Shown here piece by piece: positions 56,361 to 64,000 of a stretch of DNA of 64,000 bases. This stretch comes from an uncultured Porphyromonadaceae bacterium (GTDB lineage Bacteria > Bacteroidota > Bacteroidia > Bacteroidales > Muribaculaceae), in the NCBI GenBank assembly GCA_945873625.1, contig CAMCDS010000002.1, positions 85,354 to 149,353 of the forward strand. The letters are read 5' to 3'. A model generated the notes under the pieces. That model saw only the letters and a list, made by a program, of their open reading frames with translations. It did not search any database and was not told where the DNA came from. The translations under genes and the position numbers were made by a program. Positions within the stretch are counted from its first letter, which is position 1. Every line of letters starts with the position of its first letter.

Positions 56361-58160
56361 ATGGCATATAAGGAACATCATAACAGTCTGACACGCTTCT
56401 GGTTCAAGGTGGTGATGTGGCGTGAGAAGCACATCAAGGAACGTTCGTTTCTTGTGATGCTGGCACTCGTGGTCGGCATCATAGGAGGTCTGGCCGCCCA
56501 GCTCCTCAAGTTTCTCATCCACACCATATCGAGCAGCCTGACTTCGCACATCCAGTCGACCACGGCCAACTGGATATACCTTGTGCTCCCCATGGCGGGC
56601 ATCATCATCACGGTGCTGTTCGTCAAATATGTGGTGAAAGACAACATATCCCACGGAGTCACGCGCGTGCTCTATGCCATATCGCAGCGCAAGTCGCGGC
56701 TGAAGAAGCATAATATGTGGGCCTCGCTCATATCGTCGTCCATCACCATCGGGTTCGGCGGCTCGGTCGGTGCCGAGGGTCCCATAGTATTCACCGGGTC
56801 GGCCATAGGCTCCAATCTCGGTCAGGCTTTCCGCCTCTCACCCAAGATTCTGATGATACTCGTCGGGTGTGGTGCGGCGGCGGGAATAGCAGGCATCTTC
56901 CGCGCTCCCATCGCGGGTATGCTTTTCACGCTCGAGGTGCTGATGATCGACCTCACCGGCACCACCATAATGCCGCTGCTGCTGTCGTCGATAGCCGGAG
57001 CCACCGTGGCCTACGTGATGGAGGGCTACAGTGCGGAGTTCTTTTTCGTGCAGAGCGAACCATTCTTCACACGTAAGATTCCGTATTCGATTCTTCTCGG
57101 CGTCTTCACCGGATTCATCTCGCTCTACTTCACCATCGTGATGACACGCATGGAGGGATTTTTCCGCAAGGTGAAAAGCTCATGGCTCAAAGTGATAATA
57201 GGAGGCACGCTGCTGGCGCTGCTCATTTTCCTCTTCCCTCCTCTATTCGGCGAGGGCTACGGAGCCATCAACAACCTGCTCGACGGAGACCCCTCGTCGA
57301 TTGTGAACGGCACATTCTTCTATGTGGACCGCAACGACACCTGGTTCATCGCCCTCTACATAGCCCTCATCGTGCTGACAAAGGCTTTCGCCACGAGCGC
57401 CACAAACGGAGCCGGAGGCGTGGGCGGCACATTCGCCCCCTCGCTATTCGTAGGAGCCATGGCCGGATTCCTCTTCGCGTACCTAATGAACCAGTTTTGG
57501 CCCGAGATAGGTATCTCCAACAAGAATTTCGCGTTGCTCGGCATGGCCGGAGTTATGAGCGGCGTGATGCACGCGCCCCTGATGTCGATCTTCCTGACGG
57601 CCGAGATGACGGGAGGCTACGACCTCTTCCTGCCCCTTCTGATAGTCTCGACGCTCGCCTACATGACGGTAAGGATGTTTCAGCCTTACAGTCTCTACAC
57701 CATGCGTCTGGCCCGGAAAGGTGAACTTTTCACCCACGAGAAGGACAAGGCCGTGCTCTCGTTGCTTAAGGTTGACAACGTGATTGAGCGTGACTTCAAG
57801 ACCGTTACGCCCGAAATGAACCTCAAGGAGGTGGTCGACATAATTGCCACATCGAAGCGCAACCTCTTCCCGGTGGTCGACAAGGCGGGAAACTTCAAGG
57901 GAGTGGTGCTCCTCGACGACATACGCAACATCATGTTCCGCCCCGACCTATATAAGAAGATGCACGTGAGCCGGTTCATGTCGACCCCTCCGGCGCACAT
58001 CGACCTCAAGACTCCGATGGAGGAAGTGATGAAGATATTTGACTCGACCCATGCCTGGAACCTCCCTGTGGTGGATGGCGACAAATACGTCGGTTTTGTC
58101 AGCAAGTCAAAGATATTCAGCTCTTACCGGGCATTGCTACGACACTACACCGACGACTGA
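56361..58160 (+). CDS. ClC-family chloride channel/transporter with CBS domains
   Basis: 599 residues. The ClC core has the anion-site motifs GGSVGAEGPIVFTGSAIGS (the E in GAEGP corresponds to the gating glutamate), GCGAAAGIAGIFRAPIAG and GVGGTFAPSLFVGAM. Residues ~460-599 form two CBS domains (NVIERDFKTVTPEMNL, MSTPPAHIDLKTPMEEVM) that may bind adenine nucleotides. It moves Cl- across the inner membrane, possibly in exchange for protons. Intergenic gap of 28 nt upstream. Confidence 0.92.
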   Translation: MAYKEHHNSLTRFWFKVVMWREKHIKERSFLVMLALVVGIIGGLAAQLLKFLIHTISSSLTSHIQSTTANWIYLVLPMAGIIITVLFVKYVVKDNISHGVTRVLYAISQRKSRLKKHNMWASLISSSITIGFGGSVGAEGPIVFTGSAIGSNLGQAFRLSPKILMILVGCGAAAGIAGIFRAPIAGMLFTLEVLMIDLTGTTIMPLLLSSIAGATVAYVMEGYSAEFFFVQSEPFFTRKIPYSILLGVFTGFISLYFTIVMTRMEGFFRKVKSSWLKVIIGGTLLALLIFLFPPLFGEGYGAINNLLDGDPSSIVNGTFFYVDRNDTWFIALYIALIVLTKAFATSATNGAGGVGGTFAPSLFVGAMAGFLFAYLMNQFWPEIGISNKNFALLGMAGVMSGVMHAPLMSIFLTAEMTGGYDLFLPLLIVSTLAYMTVRMFQPYSLYTMRLARKGELFTHEKDKAVLSLLKVDNVIERDFKTVTPEMNLKEVVDIIATSKRNLFPVVDKAGNFKGVVLLDDIRNIMFRPDLYKKMHVSRFMSTPPAHIDLKTPMEEVMKIFDSTHAWNLPVVDGDKYVGFVSKSKIFSSYRALLRHYTDD

Positions 58161-58175
58161 CAACTGATTACATCT

Positions 58176-59144
58176 ATGGATAAGAAAGATATTAAGATAG
58201 TGTTTTTCGGCACACCGGAGTTCGCCGCCGAGTCGCTCAGAAAACTGGTCGACAACGGCTTCGATATCGCCGCCGTCGTTACCGCCCCCGACAAACCCGC
58301 CGGACGCGGACACAGGCTGCTGCAGAGTGACGTCAAGAAAGAGGCGCTGCTTCACGACCTGCCGGTGCTTCAGCCACGCAACCTCAAAGACCCGGCTTTC
58401 ATCGACGAACTAAAAGCCATCGGAGCCGACCTTTTTATTGTAATCGCTTTCCGTATGCTTCCCGAGGCGGTGTGGCAGATGCCTCCGATGGGATGTTTCA
58501 ACCTCCACGCCTCGCTCCTGCCGGCCTATCGTGGCGCCGCTCCCATAAACCGCGCCATCATCAACGGCGAGACCCGCACAGGCGTTACCACCTTCTTTCT
58601 GAAACATGAGATAGATACCGGCGACATCCTCGCCCGCGAGGAGATAGAAATCGGACCGGACGAGAACGTCGGTTCGGTCTACGACAGACTCATGCGCCTC
58701 GGAGCCGACATGACATGCCGCACCGTGGAGAGTATTGCCGACGGCTCGCTGCATCCCATTCCCCAGCCCGACGGTGAATATGTGCCTGCACCAAAGATAT
58801 TCAGACCCGACTGCGAGATAGACTGGAACGCTTCCGCCCGACAGATACACAATCTCGTCAGAGGTCTCTCCCCCTACCCCTGTGCCCGCACTACGGTGGT
58901 GGAAAAATCGGGACGTCCCATCGAGGCGAAGATAATCTCTACCCGTATCACCGACGAAATGCCCGACGACCTTGCCGACGCCGCTCCCGGCACAGTGTCG
59001 GCCACGCGCAAGCATTTGGTTGTCAAGACCGGCGATGGCGTAATCGAGATACTCTCGCTGCAGCCCTCCGGCAAGAAACCGATGGAGGCATCGGCCTTCC
59101 TGCTCGGATATGCACCCGACAGTTGCCGAACTTCCGATTTCTAA
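58176..59144 (+). CDS. fmt: methionyl-tRNA formyltransferase
   Basis: 322 residues. The N-terminal formyltransferase domain has KIVFFGTPEFAAESL and the catalytic NLHASLLPAYRGAAPINRAI. FFLKHEIDTGDIL and a C-terminal oligonucleotide-binding domain (HLVVKTGDGVIEILSLQPS) follow. It formylates Met-tRNAfMet using 10-formyl-THF. It precedes menD by 11 nt, so it may head the menaquinone transcript. Confidence 0.95.
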   Translation: MDKKDIKIVFFGTPEFAAESLRKLVDNGFDIAAVVTAPDKPAGRGHRLLQSDVKKEALLHDLPVLQPRNLKDPAFIDELKAIGADLFIVIAFRMLPEAVWQMPPMGCFNLHASLLPAYRGAAPINRAIINGETRTGVTTFFLKHEIDTGDILAREEIEIGPDENVGSVYDRLMRLGADMTCRTVESIADGSLHPIPQPDGEYVPAPKIFRPDCEIDWNASARQIHNLVRGLSPYPCARTTVVEKSGRPIEAKIISTRITDEMPDDLADAAPGTVSATRKHLVVKTGDGVIEILSLQPSGKKPMEASAFLLGYAPDSCRTSDF

Positions 59145-59155
59145 CCTATCAGTAT

Positions 59156-60853
59156 ATGACCACCGATAAGACCGCCTGTCTGATTCTTGCCGACGTGCTC
59201 CATTCGCAGGGCGTGAGGGATGTGGTCGTGTCGCCCGGATCGCGCAACGCACCGCTGACTCTTGCCTTCGACGATAAGGAGGAGATGCGTCTGACCGTCG
59301 TTACCGACGAGCGTTCGGCGGCATTCGTCGCCCTCGGACTCGCGCAGGCCTCGCGCCGTCCGGTGGCTGTGGTGTGCACGTCGGGGTCGGCTCTGCTCAA
59401 CTTCGGCCCGGCCGTGGCGGAGGCTTACTATCAGGGGATTCCGCTAATCGTCATATCAGCCGACAGGCCCCAGCAGTGGATCGATCAGGACGACTCGCAG
59501 ACTATCCGCCAGTTCGAGGCTCTCGACAACTACGTGAAGCGCAGCTACGATATCCCCGACTGCGAGATGCCTGAGCAGGAGCAGCTGTGGCTCGCCAACC
59601 GTCTGGCAAACGACGCATGCCTCACGGCCCTGAGCCCGAAGCAGGGGCCCGTGCATATCAACGTGCAGCTGCACGCTCCGCTCACCCGCCCCGGAGAGCC
59701 TCTGCCCCCGCAGCGCGTGGTGGAAACCGTCGTTCCGGAAGACCGGATTTCGCGCGAACAGGCCCGTGCGCTCGCCGAAGAGGCCGACGGGGCGCGGATT
59801 CTTGTGGTAGCCGGATTCATGCAACCCGACGCAAGGCTCAACCGAGCCCTGGCAGAGTTCTCCACACTTCCCAACGTCTACGTGCTCCACGAGACAATCG
59901 CCAACCTCCACATCGGCGCAGGATGCTCGGCGGTAGATACGCTTATCGGATCTCTGTCAGACGATGAACGGCGACGCATGGCGCCCGACCTCGTGATTAC
60001 CGTTGGAGGCGCCCTTGTGAGCCGGTTCATCAAGCAGTATCTCCGAGCGTTCCCGCCTCGCCTCGGGCATTGGAGCGTCGGACACAGCCATACGACGGTA
60101 GACTGCTTCAAATCGCTGACTAAAAGAATAATGGCACGCCCGGCCTCATTTTTCAGCCGATTCGGCGGAGCTCTCGCGACCAGACTGCTGCCGCAGGGGT
60201 ATGCCGCTGAATGGGAGATGGTGAGGCAGCGGGCATTCAGCCGCCACGACGCATACGTTGGGACGGTAGGCTGGAGCGACATGAGGGCGATGCAGACGAT
60301 ATTCAGCAGCCTCAGGCCAGACATCAACGTGCAGCTCTCAAACGGCACCCCCGTGAGATACGCGCAGCTGCTTCAGCGCAAGACCCCGCACGCCGAGTTC
60401 TGCAACAGGGGCGTGTCCGGAATAGACGGATGCACCTCGACGGCTGTAGGCGCCTCCCTGGCATACGGCGGACTGACTCTGCTCATCACCGGCGACCTTT
60501 CGTTCACCTACGACCTCTCGGCACTCACTTCGGCAGCCAACGCGAGTCGGCTCCGCATAATCGTGATGTGCAACGGAGGCGGCGGGATATTCCGTTTCGT
60601 GGCCACCACGGCCTCTCTTGAAGAGGGTATCCGCGAAAAATACTTCTGCACTCCTCCGGCAGTCGACCCGGAGCCTCTGGCAGCCGCCTTCGGTCTCGCC
60701 TTCATGTCGGCTTCGTGCGAAGAGGAGCTGCGTCAGGCACTGCCCCGACTCCTCGGAGAATCGGACAGAGCAGTGATTCTCGCGGTTCGCACCCCCGCCG
60801 AGGAATCTGCAACTATTCTCAGAAATTACTTTAACACAATATCCGACAAATGA
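59156..60853 (+). CDS. menD: 2-succinyl-5-enolpyruvyl-6-hydroxy-3-cyclohexene-1-carboxylate synthase
   Basis: 565 residues. Thiamine-diphosphate enzyme that joins isochorismate with 2-oxoglutarate. N-terminal [25 protein letters not shown], and the ThDP/Mg region [21 protein letters not shown] with ...[12 protein letters not shown] downstream. The ATG at 59156 ([10 protein letters not shown]) is preferred over 59123, which would overlap fmt. Its use of thiamine diphosphate ties it functionally to the thi operon. First enzyme of the menDBCE set. Confidence 0.93.
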   Translation: MTTDKTACLILADVLHSQGVRDVVVSPGSRNAPLTLAFDDKEEMRLTVVTDERSAAFVALGLAQASRRPVAVVCTSGSALLNFGPAVAEAYYQGIPLIVISADRPQQWIDQDDSQTIRQFEALDNYVKRSYDIPDCEMPEQEQLWLANRLANDACLTALSPKQGPVHINVQLHAPLTRPGEPLPPQRVVETVVPEDRISREQARALAEEADGARILVVAGFMQPDARLNRALAEFSTLPNVYVLHETIANLHIGAGCSAVDTLIGSLSDDERRRMAPDLVITVGGALVSRFIKQYLRAFPPRLGHWSVGHSHTTVDCFKSLTKRIMARPASFFSRFGGALATRLLPQGYAAEWEMVRQRAFSRHDAYVGTVGWSDMRAMQTIFSSLRPDINVQLSNGTPVRYAQLLQRKTPHAEFCNRGVSGIDGCTSTAVGASLAYGGLTLLITGDLSFTYDLSALTSAANASRLRIIVMCNGGGGIFRFVATTASLEEGIREKYFCTPPAVDPEPLAAAFGLAFMSASCEEELRQALPRLLGESDRAVILAVRTPAEESATILRNYFNTISDK

Positions 60854-61665
60854 TCAACTGGAAACCTATAAAGGAATATACCGACATCCTTTTCGAACAA
60901 TTCGAGGGGATAGCTAAAATCACCATCAACAGGCCGCAGGTCTACAATGCCTTCCGGCCGCTCACTAACGCCGAGATGCTCGACGCCATGTCGATATGCC
61001 GCGAACGCAACGACATCGGCGTGGTAGTGCTCACGGGCATCGGCGACAAGGCATTCTGCTCGGGAGGCGACCAGAACGTGAAGGGCGTAGGCGGATACAT
61101 CGACGACAACGGGGTGCCCCGCCTCAACGTGCTCGACCTGCACAAGGCAATCCGCTCGCTGCCGAAACCGGTTATCGCCATGGTGAACGGCTACTCCATC
61201 GGCGGTGGCAACGTGCTCCAGGTGGTGTGCGACCTCTCGATCGCTTCCGAAAACGCGCGTTTCGGACAGACCGGTCCGAAAGTGGGCAGCTTCGACGCAG
61301 GCTTCGGCTCGTCGTATCTCGCTCGCTGTGTAGGCCAGAAGAAGGCCCGCGAAATCTGGTTCCTCTGCAAGCAGTACACGGCTCAGGAAGCTCTCGAAAT
61401 GGGCATGGTCAATGCCGTAGTGCCATTCGACAAGCTTGAAGAGACCACCGTGGAATGGTGCCGCACCATCCTCAAACGCTCCCCCATGGCTATCCGCATG
61501 ATTAAGCGCGCCCTCAACGCCGAGCTCGACGGCCAGCACGGACTCATGGAGTTTGCCGGCGACACTACCCTGATGTACTACCTCATGGCCGAGGCCCAGG
61601 AGGGGAAAAATGCTTTCCTCGAAAAACGCGACCCCGACTTCGACCAGTTCCCCAAATTCCCCTGA
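60850..61665 (+). CDS. menB: 1,4-dihydroxy-2-naphthoyl-CoA synthase
   Basis: 271 residues. Crotonase fold: [32 protein letters not shown] (oxyanion hole region), [39 protein letters not shown]. It cyclises succinylbenzoyl-CoA to the naphthoquinone ring. Overlaps menD by the ATGA arrangement, so translation is coupled. Gene order men-D-B-C-E, the usual one in Bacteroidetes. Confidence 0.95.
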   Translation: MINWKPIKEYTDILFEQFEGIAKITINRPQVYNAFRPLTNAEMLDAMSICRERNDIGVVVLTGIGDKAFCSGGDQNVKGVGGYIDDNGVPRLNVLDLHKAIRSLPKPVIAMVNGYSIGGGNVLQVVCDLSIASENARFGQTGPKVGSFDAGFGSSYLARCVGQKKAREIWFLCKQYTAQEALEMGMVNAVVPFDKLEETTVEWCRTILKRSPMAIRMIKRALNAELDGQHGLMEFAGDTTLMYYLMAEAQEGKNAFLEKRDPDFDQFPKFP

Positions 61666-61683
61666 GAAACATCTTTCTGAAAT

Positions 61684-62742
61684 ATGCGTTTCGCATTCGC
61701 TCCCTACACCCTCCGGTTTCGCAATCCGGCGGGCACTTCGCGAGGGGTCTTGCTTGAAAAGCCGACCTATCTGCTGAAAGTGTTTGACGAAAACGACCCC
61801 TCCCGTTTCGGCCTTGGCGAGGCTCCCGTCTTTCCGGGACTCTCGCCCGAGGCCGGGCCGGGTTATGAACTGAAGCTCATCGAGCTCCTCGCCAATGTAG
61901 CGCTCGGGCGCCCCACTGACCTCTCGCGCTTCTCGTCGATACAGTTCGGCCTCGAGCAGGCGCTCCTCGACTACTCGCTGGGGTGCCGCGGACTGTACTA
62001 CCCCTCCACATTCACGGCCGGGAAATCGACCGTTACTATCAACGGCCTCGTATGGATGGGCACGCTCGACGAGATGCTCGGGCGCATCGAGGAGAAGGTG
62101 CAGGCCGGCTTCAAGTGCATAAAACTCAAGATTGGCGCCATCGACTGGGAGAAGGAGGAGCTGATGATTTCGTCGCTCAGAGAGCGGTTCCCGGCCGACA
62201 CTCTCGAAATAAGGGTAGACGCCAACGGCGGATTCCCGATGGACGCCGCCCTCCCCCGCCTCGCCTGGCTCGCCTCGATGGGCGTACATTCAATAGAGCA
62301 GCCTATCCCGGCCGGCAACCGGGAGCTTATGGCTTTCCTCTGCGAGGTGTCGCCCCTGCCGATAGCTCTCGACGAGGAGCTGATAGGAATCAGCGAGACC
62401 GAGGATAAGGTGAGGCTTCTCGACACCGTGAAACCACGCTATATAATACTCAAACCGGCTCTTTGCGGAGGTTTTTCCGGCGCTTTGGAATGGATACGCC
62501 TCGCCGGCGAAAGGGGTATCGGCTGGTGGATCACCTCTTCACTCGAATCCAACGTCGGACTCAACGCGCTCGCGCAGTTCACGGCCTCACTGTCGCCCTC
62601 CATACCGCAGGGTCTCGGCACGGGAGGTCTGTTCACCAACAATTTCGACTCACCCCTGCGTCTTGACGGTCAGCTGCTCGGATATGACCCGAACAGGCAG
62701 CCTGACCGCGACTATTTCAACTCACTCGAATGGAGGATATAG
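61684..62742 (+). CDS. menC: o-succinylbenzoate synthase
   Basis: 352 residues. Enolase-superfamily barrel: the catalytic lysine motif KCIKLKIGAIDW, metal-binding D in RVDANGGF, E in SIEQPIP and D in ALDEELIG. Dehydrates SHCHC to o-succinylbenzoate. Its 3' end overlaps menE by 13 nt. Confidence 0.93.
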   Translation: MRFAFAPYTLRFRNPAGTSRGVLLEKPTYLLKVFDENDPSRFGLGEAPVFPGLSPEAGPGYELKLIELLANVALGRPTDLSRFSSIQFGLEQALLDYSLGCRGLYYPSTFTAGKSTVTINGLVWMGTLDEMLGRIEEKVQAGFKCIKLKIGAIDWEKEELMISSLRERFPADTLEIRVDANGGFPMDAALPRLAWLASMGVHSIEQPIPAGNRELMAFLCEVSPLPIALDEELIGISETEDKVRLLDTVKPRYIILKPALCGGFSGALEWIRLAGERGIGWWITSSLESNVGLNALAQFTASLSPSIPQGLGTGGLFTNNFDSPLRLDGQLLGYDPNRQPDRDYFNSLEWRI

Positions 62743-63713
62743 AACTGCGGCGCCTCTGGTGGGCGCTGGCCATGCAGTGGGGATGCGGAGCGTCCTGTAT
62801 TCAGGCTCACACCTCAGGCTCGACGGGGAAGCCGAAGGAGATTCTGCTCCCGCGCGAGGCCGTAAGACTGAGCGCCATGCGCACGAACGCCTATTTCGGC
62901 ATCAACGCCGATTCGAGGCTCCACAGCTGCGTGTCGCCTGAGTTCATAGGGGGCAAGATGATGATGATACGCGCATTAGAGGCCGGATGCGCGATGACAT
63001 ACGAACCTCCCTCCAACCGCCCGATTCTCTCCCCCTGCGGTGTCATCGACCTTCTGGCTGTAGTGCCCTCAATGATGCACCATATTCTCTTACGCAGGAA
63101 AGAAGGCACACTTCCCGACATACGTGCCATCCTGGTCGGAGGCTCGGCCATACCTGCCGGGCTGCGACGCGACATAGCCGCAAGCGGACTCGACGCCTAC
63201 GAGACCTACGGCATGACGGAGACCTGCTCCCACATAGCCTTGCGTCGAATCGAGACCGACGAAAAACCTTTCACCCCGCTCCCCGGCATAAGCGTCGCCG
63301 CCGACGCCCGCGGATGCCTCGTGATAGAAGTGCCGGGAATCGACCGGCCGGTCTTAACCAACGACATAGCGGAGTTTTCCGACGGAGGGTTCCGCATACT
63401 CGGACGCGCGGATTCCGTGATAGTTACCGGGGGAAGAAAAGTCTATCCCGAAGACGTGGAGCGGCGTATGGCCGACCTTATCCCCGGCACGTTTGTCGTG
63501 GCCGGCCATAAATCGGAACTATGGGGCGAAGAGATAACCTTATGGATTGACGCCGACTGCGCTCCCGAGGAGTTCACACCGGCCGACTCGCTTGCGGCTC
63601 TCGTCCGCTCCCGCCTCGCCCCCTGGGAGACTCCCAAACGGTATTACCGCGGCCGCATACCGCTGACGCCGTCGGGCAAGGTGGTGCGTCGCTCGCTCCC
63701 TTTCCCCGACTGA
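62730..63713 (+). CDS. menE: o-succinylbenzoate-CoA ligase (short form)
   Basis: 327 residues, about two thirds of the usual adenylate-forming ligase (450-490). ATP-binding TSGSTGKPKE, the YGMTETCSH motif, and the C-terminal domain with VIVTGGRKVYPEDVE and GKVVRRSLPF. It lacks most of the N-terminal subdomain, as other Bacteroidetes MenE do. Activates succinylbenzoate to its CoA ester. Last gene of the menDBCE operon; menF and menH are not in the window. Confidence 0.88.
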   Translation: MEDIELRRLWWALAMQWGCGASCIQAHTSGSTGKPKEILLPREAVRLSAMRTNAYFGINADSRLHSCVSPEFIGGKMMMIRALEAGCAMTYEPPSNRPILSPCGVIDLLAVVPSMMHHILLRRKEGTLPDIRAILVGGSAIPAGLRRDIAASGLDAYETYGMTETCSHIALRRIETDEKPFTPLPGISVAADARGCLVIEVPGIDRPVLTNDIAEFSDGGFRILGRADSVIVTGGRKVYPEDVERRMADLIPGTFVVAGHKSELWGEEITLWIDADCAPEEFTPADSLAALVRSRLAPWETPKRYYRGRIPLTPSGKVVRRSLPFPD

Positions 63714-63768
63714 CATCGGCCCGATATTCCCTGCGAAAGCATCTTTTTTTGTAAAAAGCGCTAAATAA

Positions 63769-63800
63769 TTTGCCAAAACAGAGATAATTGGCTAAATTCG
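63769..63800 (+). promoter_or_regulatory. promoter for the ROK kinase gene
   Basis: TTTG (63769-63772), 20 nt, TAAATTCG (63793-63800), one mismatch to TAnnTTTG. It would give a leader of ~130 nt holding a CCATGC...GCATGG-type hairpin at about 63827-63855. Confidence 0.5.
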
Positions 63801-63935
63801 CGTGTTGTACAGGTATGCGCTGCCTGCCATGCCCTTCGCGGCCGTGCGGCGCATGGTCATTTTAATAGCTAACTATTCAGTCAGAGAGGCAATGACTTCA
63901 TTGTGATCCTTGGCGTAAATTCAACTCAAACTGTC

Positions 63936-64000
63936 ATGAGTAAACCTTATGTAATCGGAATAGACATAGGAGGCACCAACACTGTCTTCGGCATTGTCGA
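63936..64000 (+). CDS. ROK-family sugar kinase (glucokinase-like), N-terminal fragment
   Basis: The ATG at 63936 reads MSKPYVIGIDIGGTNTVFGI and runs off the right edge. The phosphate-binding DIGGTN loop is the hallmark of ROK/actin-fold sugar kinases; Bacteroidetes glucokinases begin this way. Truncated by the window edge, so the substrate cannot be judged. Confidence 0.8.
   Translation, partial: MSKPYVIGIDIGGTNTVFGIV

Noticed and set aside
60826-62289. 487-codon frame antisense to menB/menC
   Set aside because: menB and menC carry catalytic motifs on the + strand; the antisense frame has no recognisable domains.

Overview
The window looks like chromosomal DNA of a Bacteroidales bacterium, probably a gut member of the Muribaculaceae (S24-7) or a close relative. 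The class call rests on several independent signs: many promoters of the Bacteroidetes type (TTTG, 19-20 nt, TAnnTTTG), few Shine-Dalgarno sequences, a FeoA-FeoB fusion, a GLPGLI protein, an RprX/RprY-like two-component pair, several outer-membrane beta-barrel proteins, a Bacteroidetes-type malate dehydrogenase and a menDBCE operon. The family assignment is an inference from overall protein character and was not tested. I see no prophage, insertion sequence, CRISPR array or conjugative element; this is mostly core chromosome with housekeeping operons.

Layout. 1-2.1 kb: the 3' end of a TonB-dependent receptor, a GLPGLI protein and a possible 46-residue ORF. 2.1-2.45 kb: a hairpin-rich spacer and a tRNA-Ala(GGC) with its own promoter and terminator. 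2.6-9.8 kb: rsmG, an MBL-fold hydrolase, feoAB, a YihY/BrkB membrane protein, the RNase P RNA gene, a DUF308 membrane protein and a cytidylate-kinase-like protein. 9.9-15.2 kb: a small hypothetical, a secreted cyclophilin, a long DUF349 protein and a polyprenyl glycosylphosphotransferase. 15.2-21.5 kb: a thiamine operon (thiD-thiS-tenI/thiE-like-thiE-thiG-thiC-thiH) behind a TPP riboswitch. 21.6-27.4 kb: malate dehydrogenase and a glycogen/alpha-glucan operon (debranching enzyme, GT4 synthase, GH57). 27.4-28.0 kb: a gene-free spacer with a MITE-like element.

28.0-37.9 kb, minus strand: an omega-amidase-like hydrolase, an acyltransferase, a small conserved protein and a secreted TPR protein, then a long cluster running nucleoside MFS transporter-rsmE-kdsA-TPR protein-small membrane protein-PstS-like lipoprotein. 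That cluster starts behind an unidentified ~250 nt leader that looks structured. 38-44.9 kb: a secreted DUF362 protein, an outer-membrane protein, RprY/RprX-like regulators, a C11 (clostripain-family) lipoprotein peptidase and an MscS-type channel with an unusual insertion. 45-51.6 kb: a probable operon of two tandem TonB-receptor-like barrels, a PadR repressor and a PspC-domain membrane protein, with TACT/AGTA repeats at its promoter. 51.7-64 kb: a small barrel protein, nadE, the Sua5/YrdC tRNA-modification gene, a second polyprenyl glycosylphosphotransferase, a ClC channel with CBS domains, fmt, menD-menB-menC-menE, and the first codons of an ROK-family sugar kinase.

The less ordinary items are the unexplained leader upstream of the nucleoside transporter, the self-contained receptor-PadR-PspC operon, the PstS-like/TPR cluster without any ABC permease, the MscS insertion, and the MITE-like and palindromic intergenic elements. 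No region clearly forms a new defence or mobile system.
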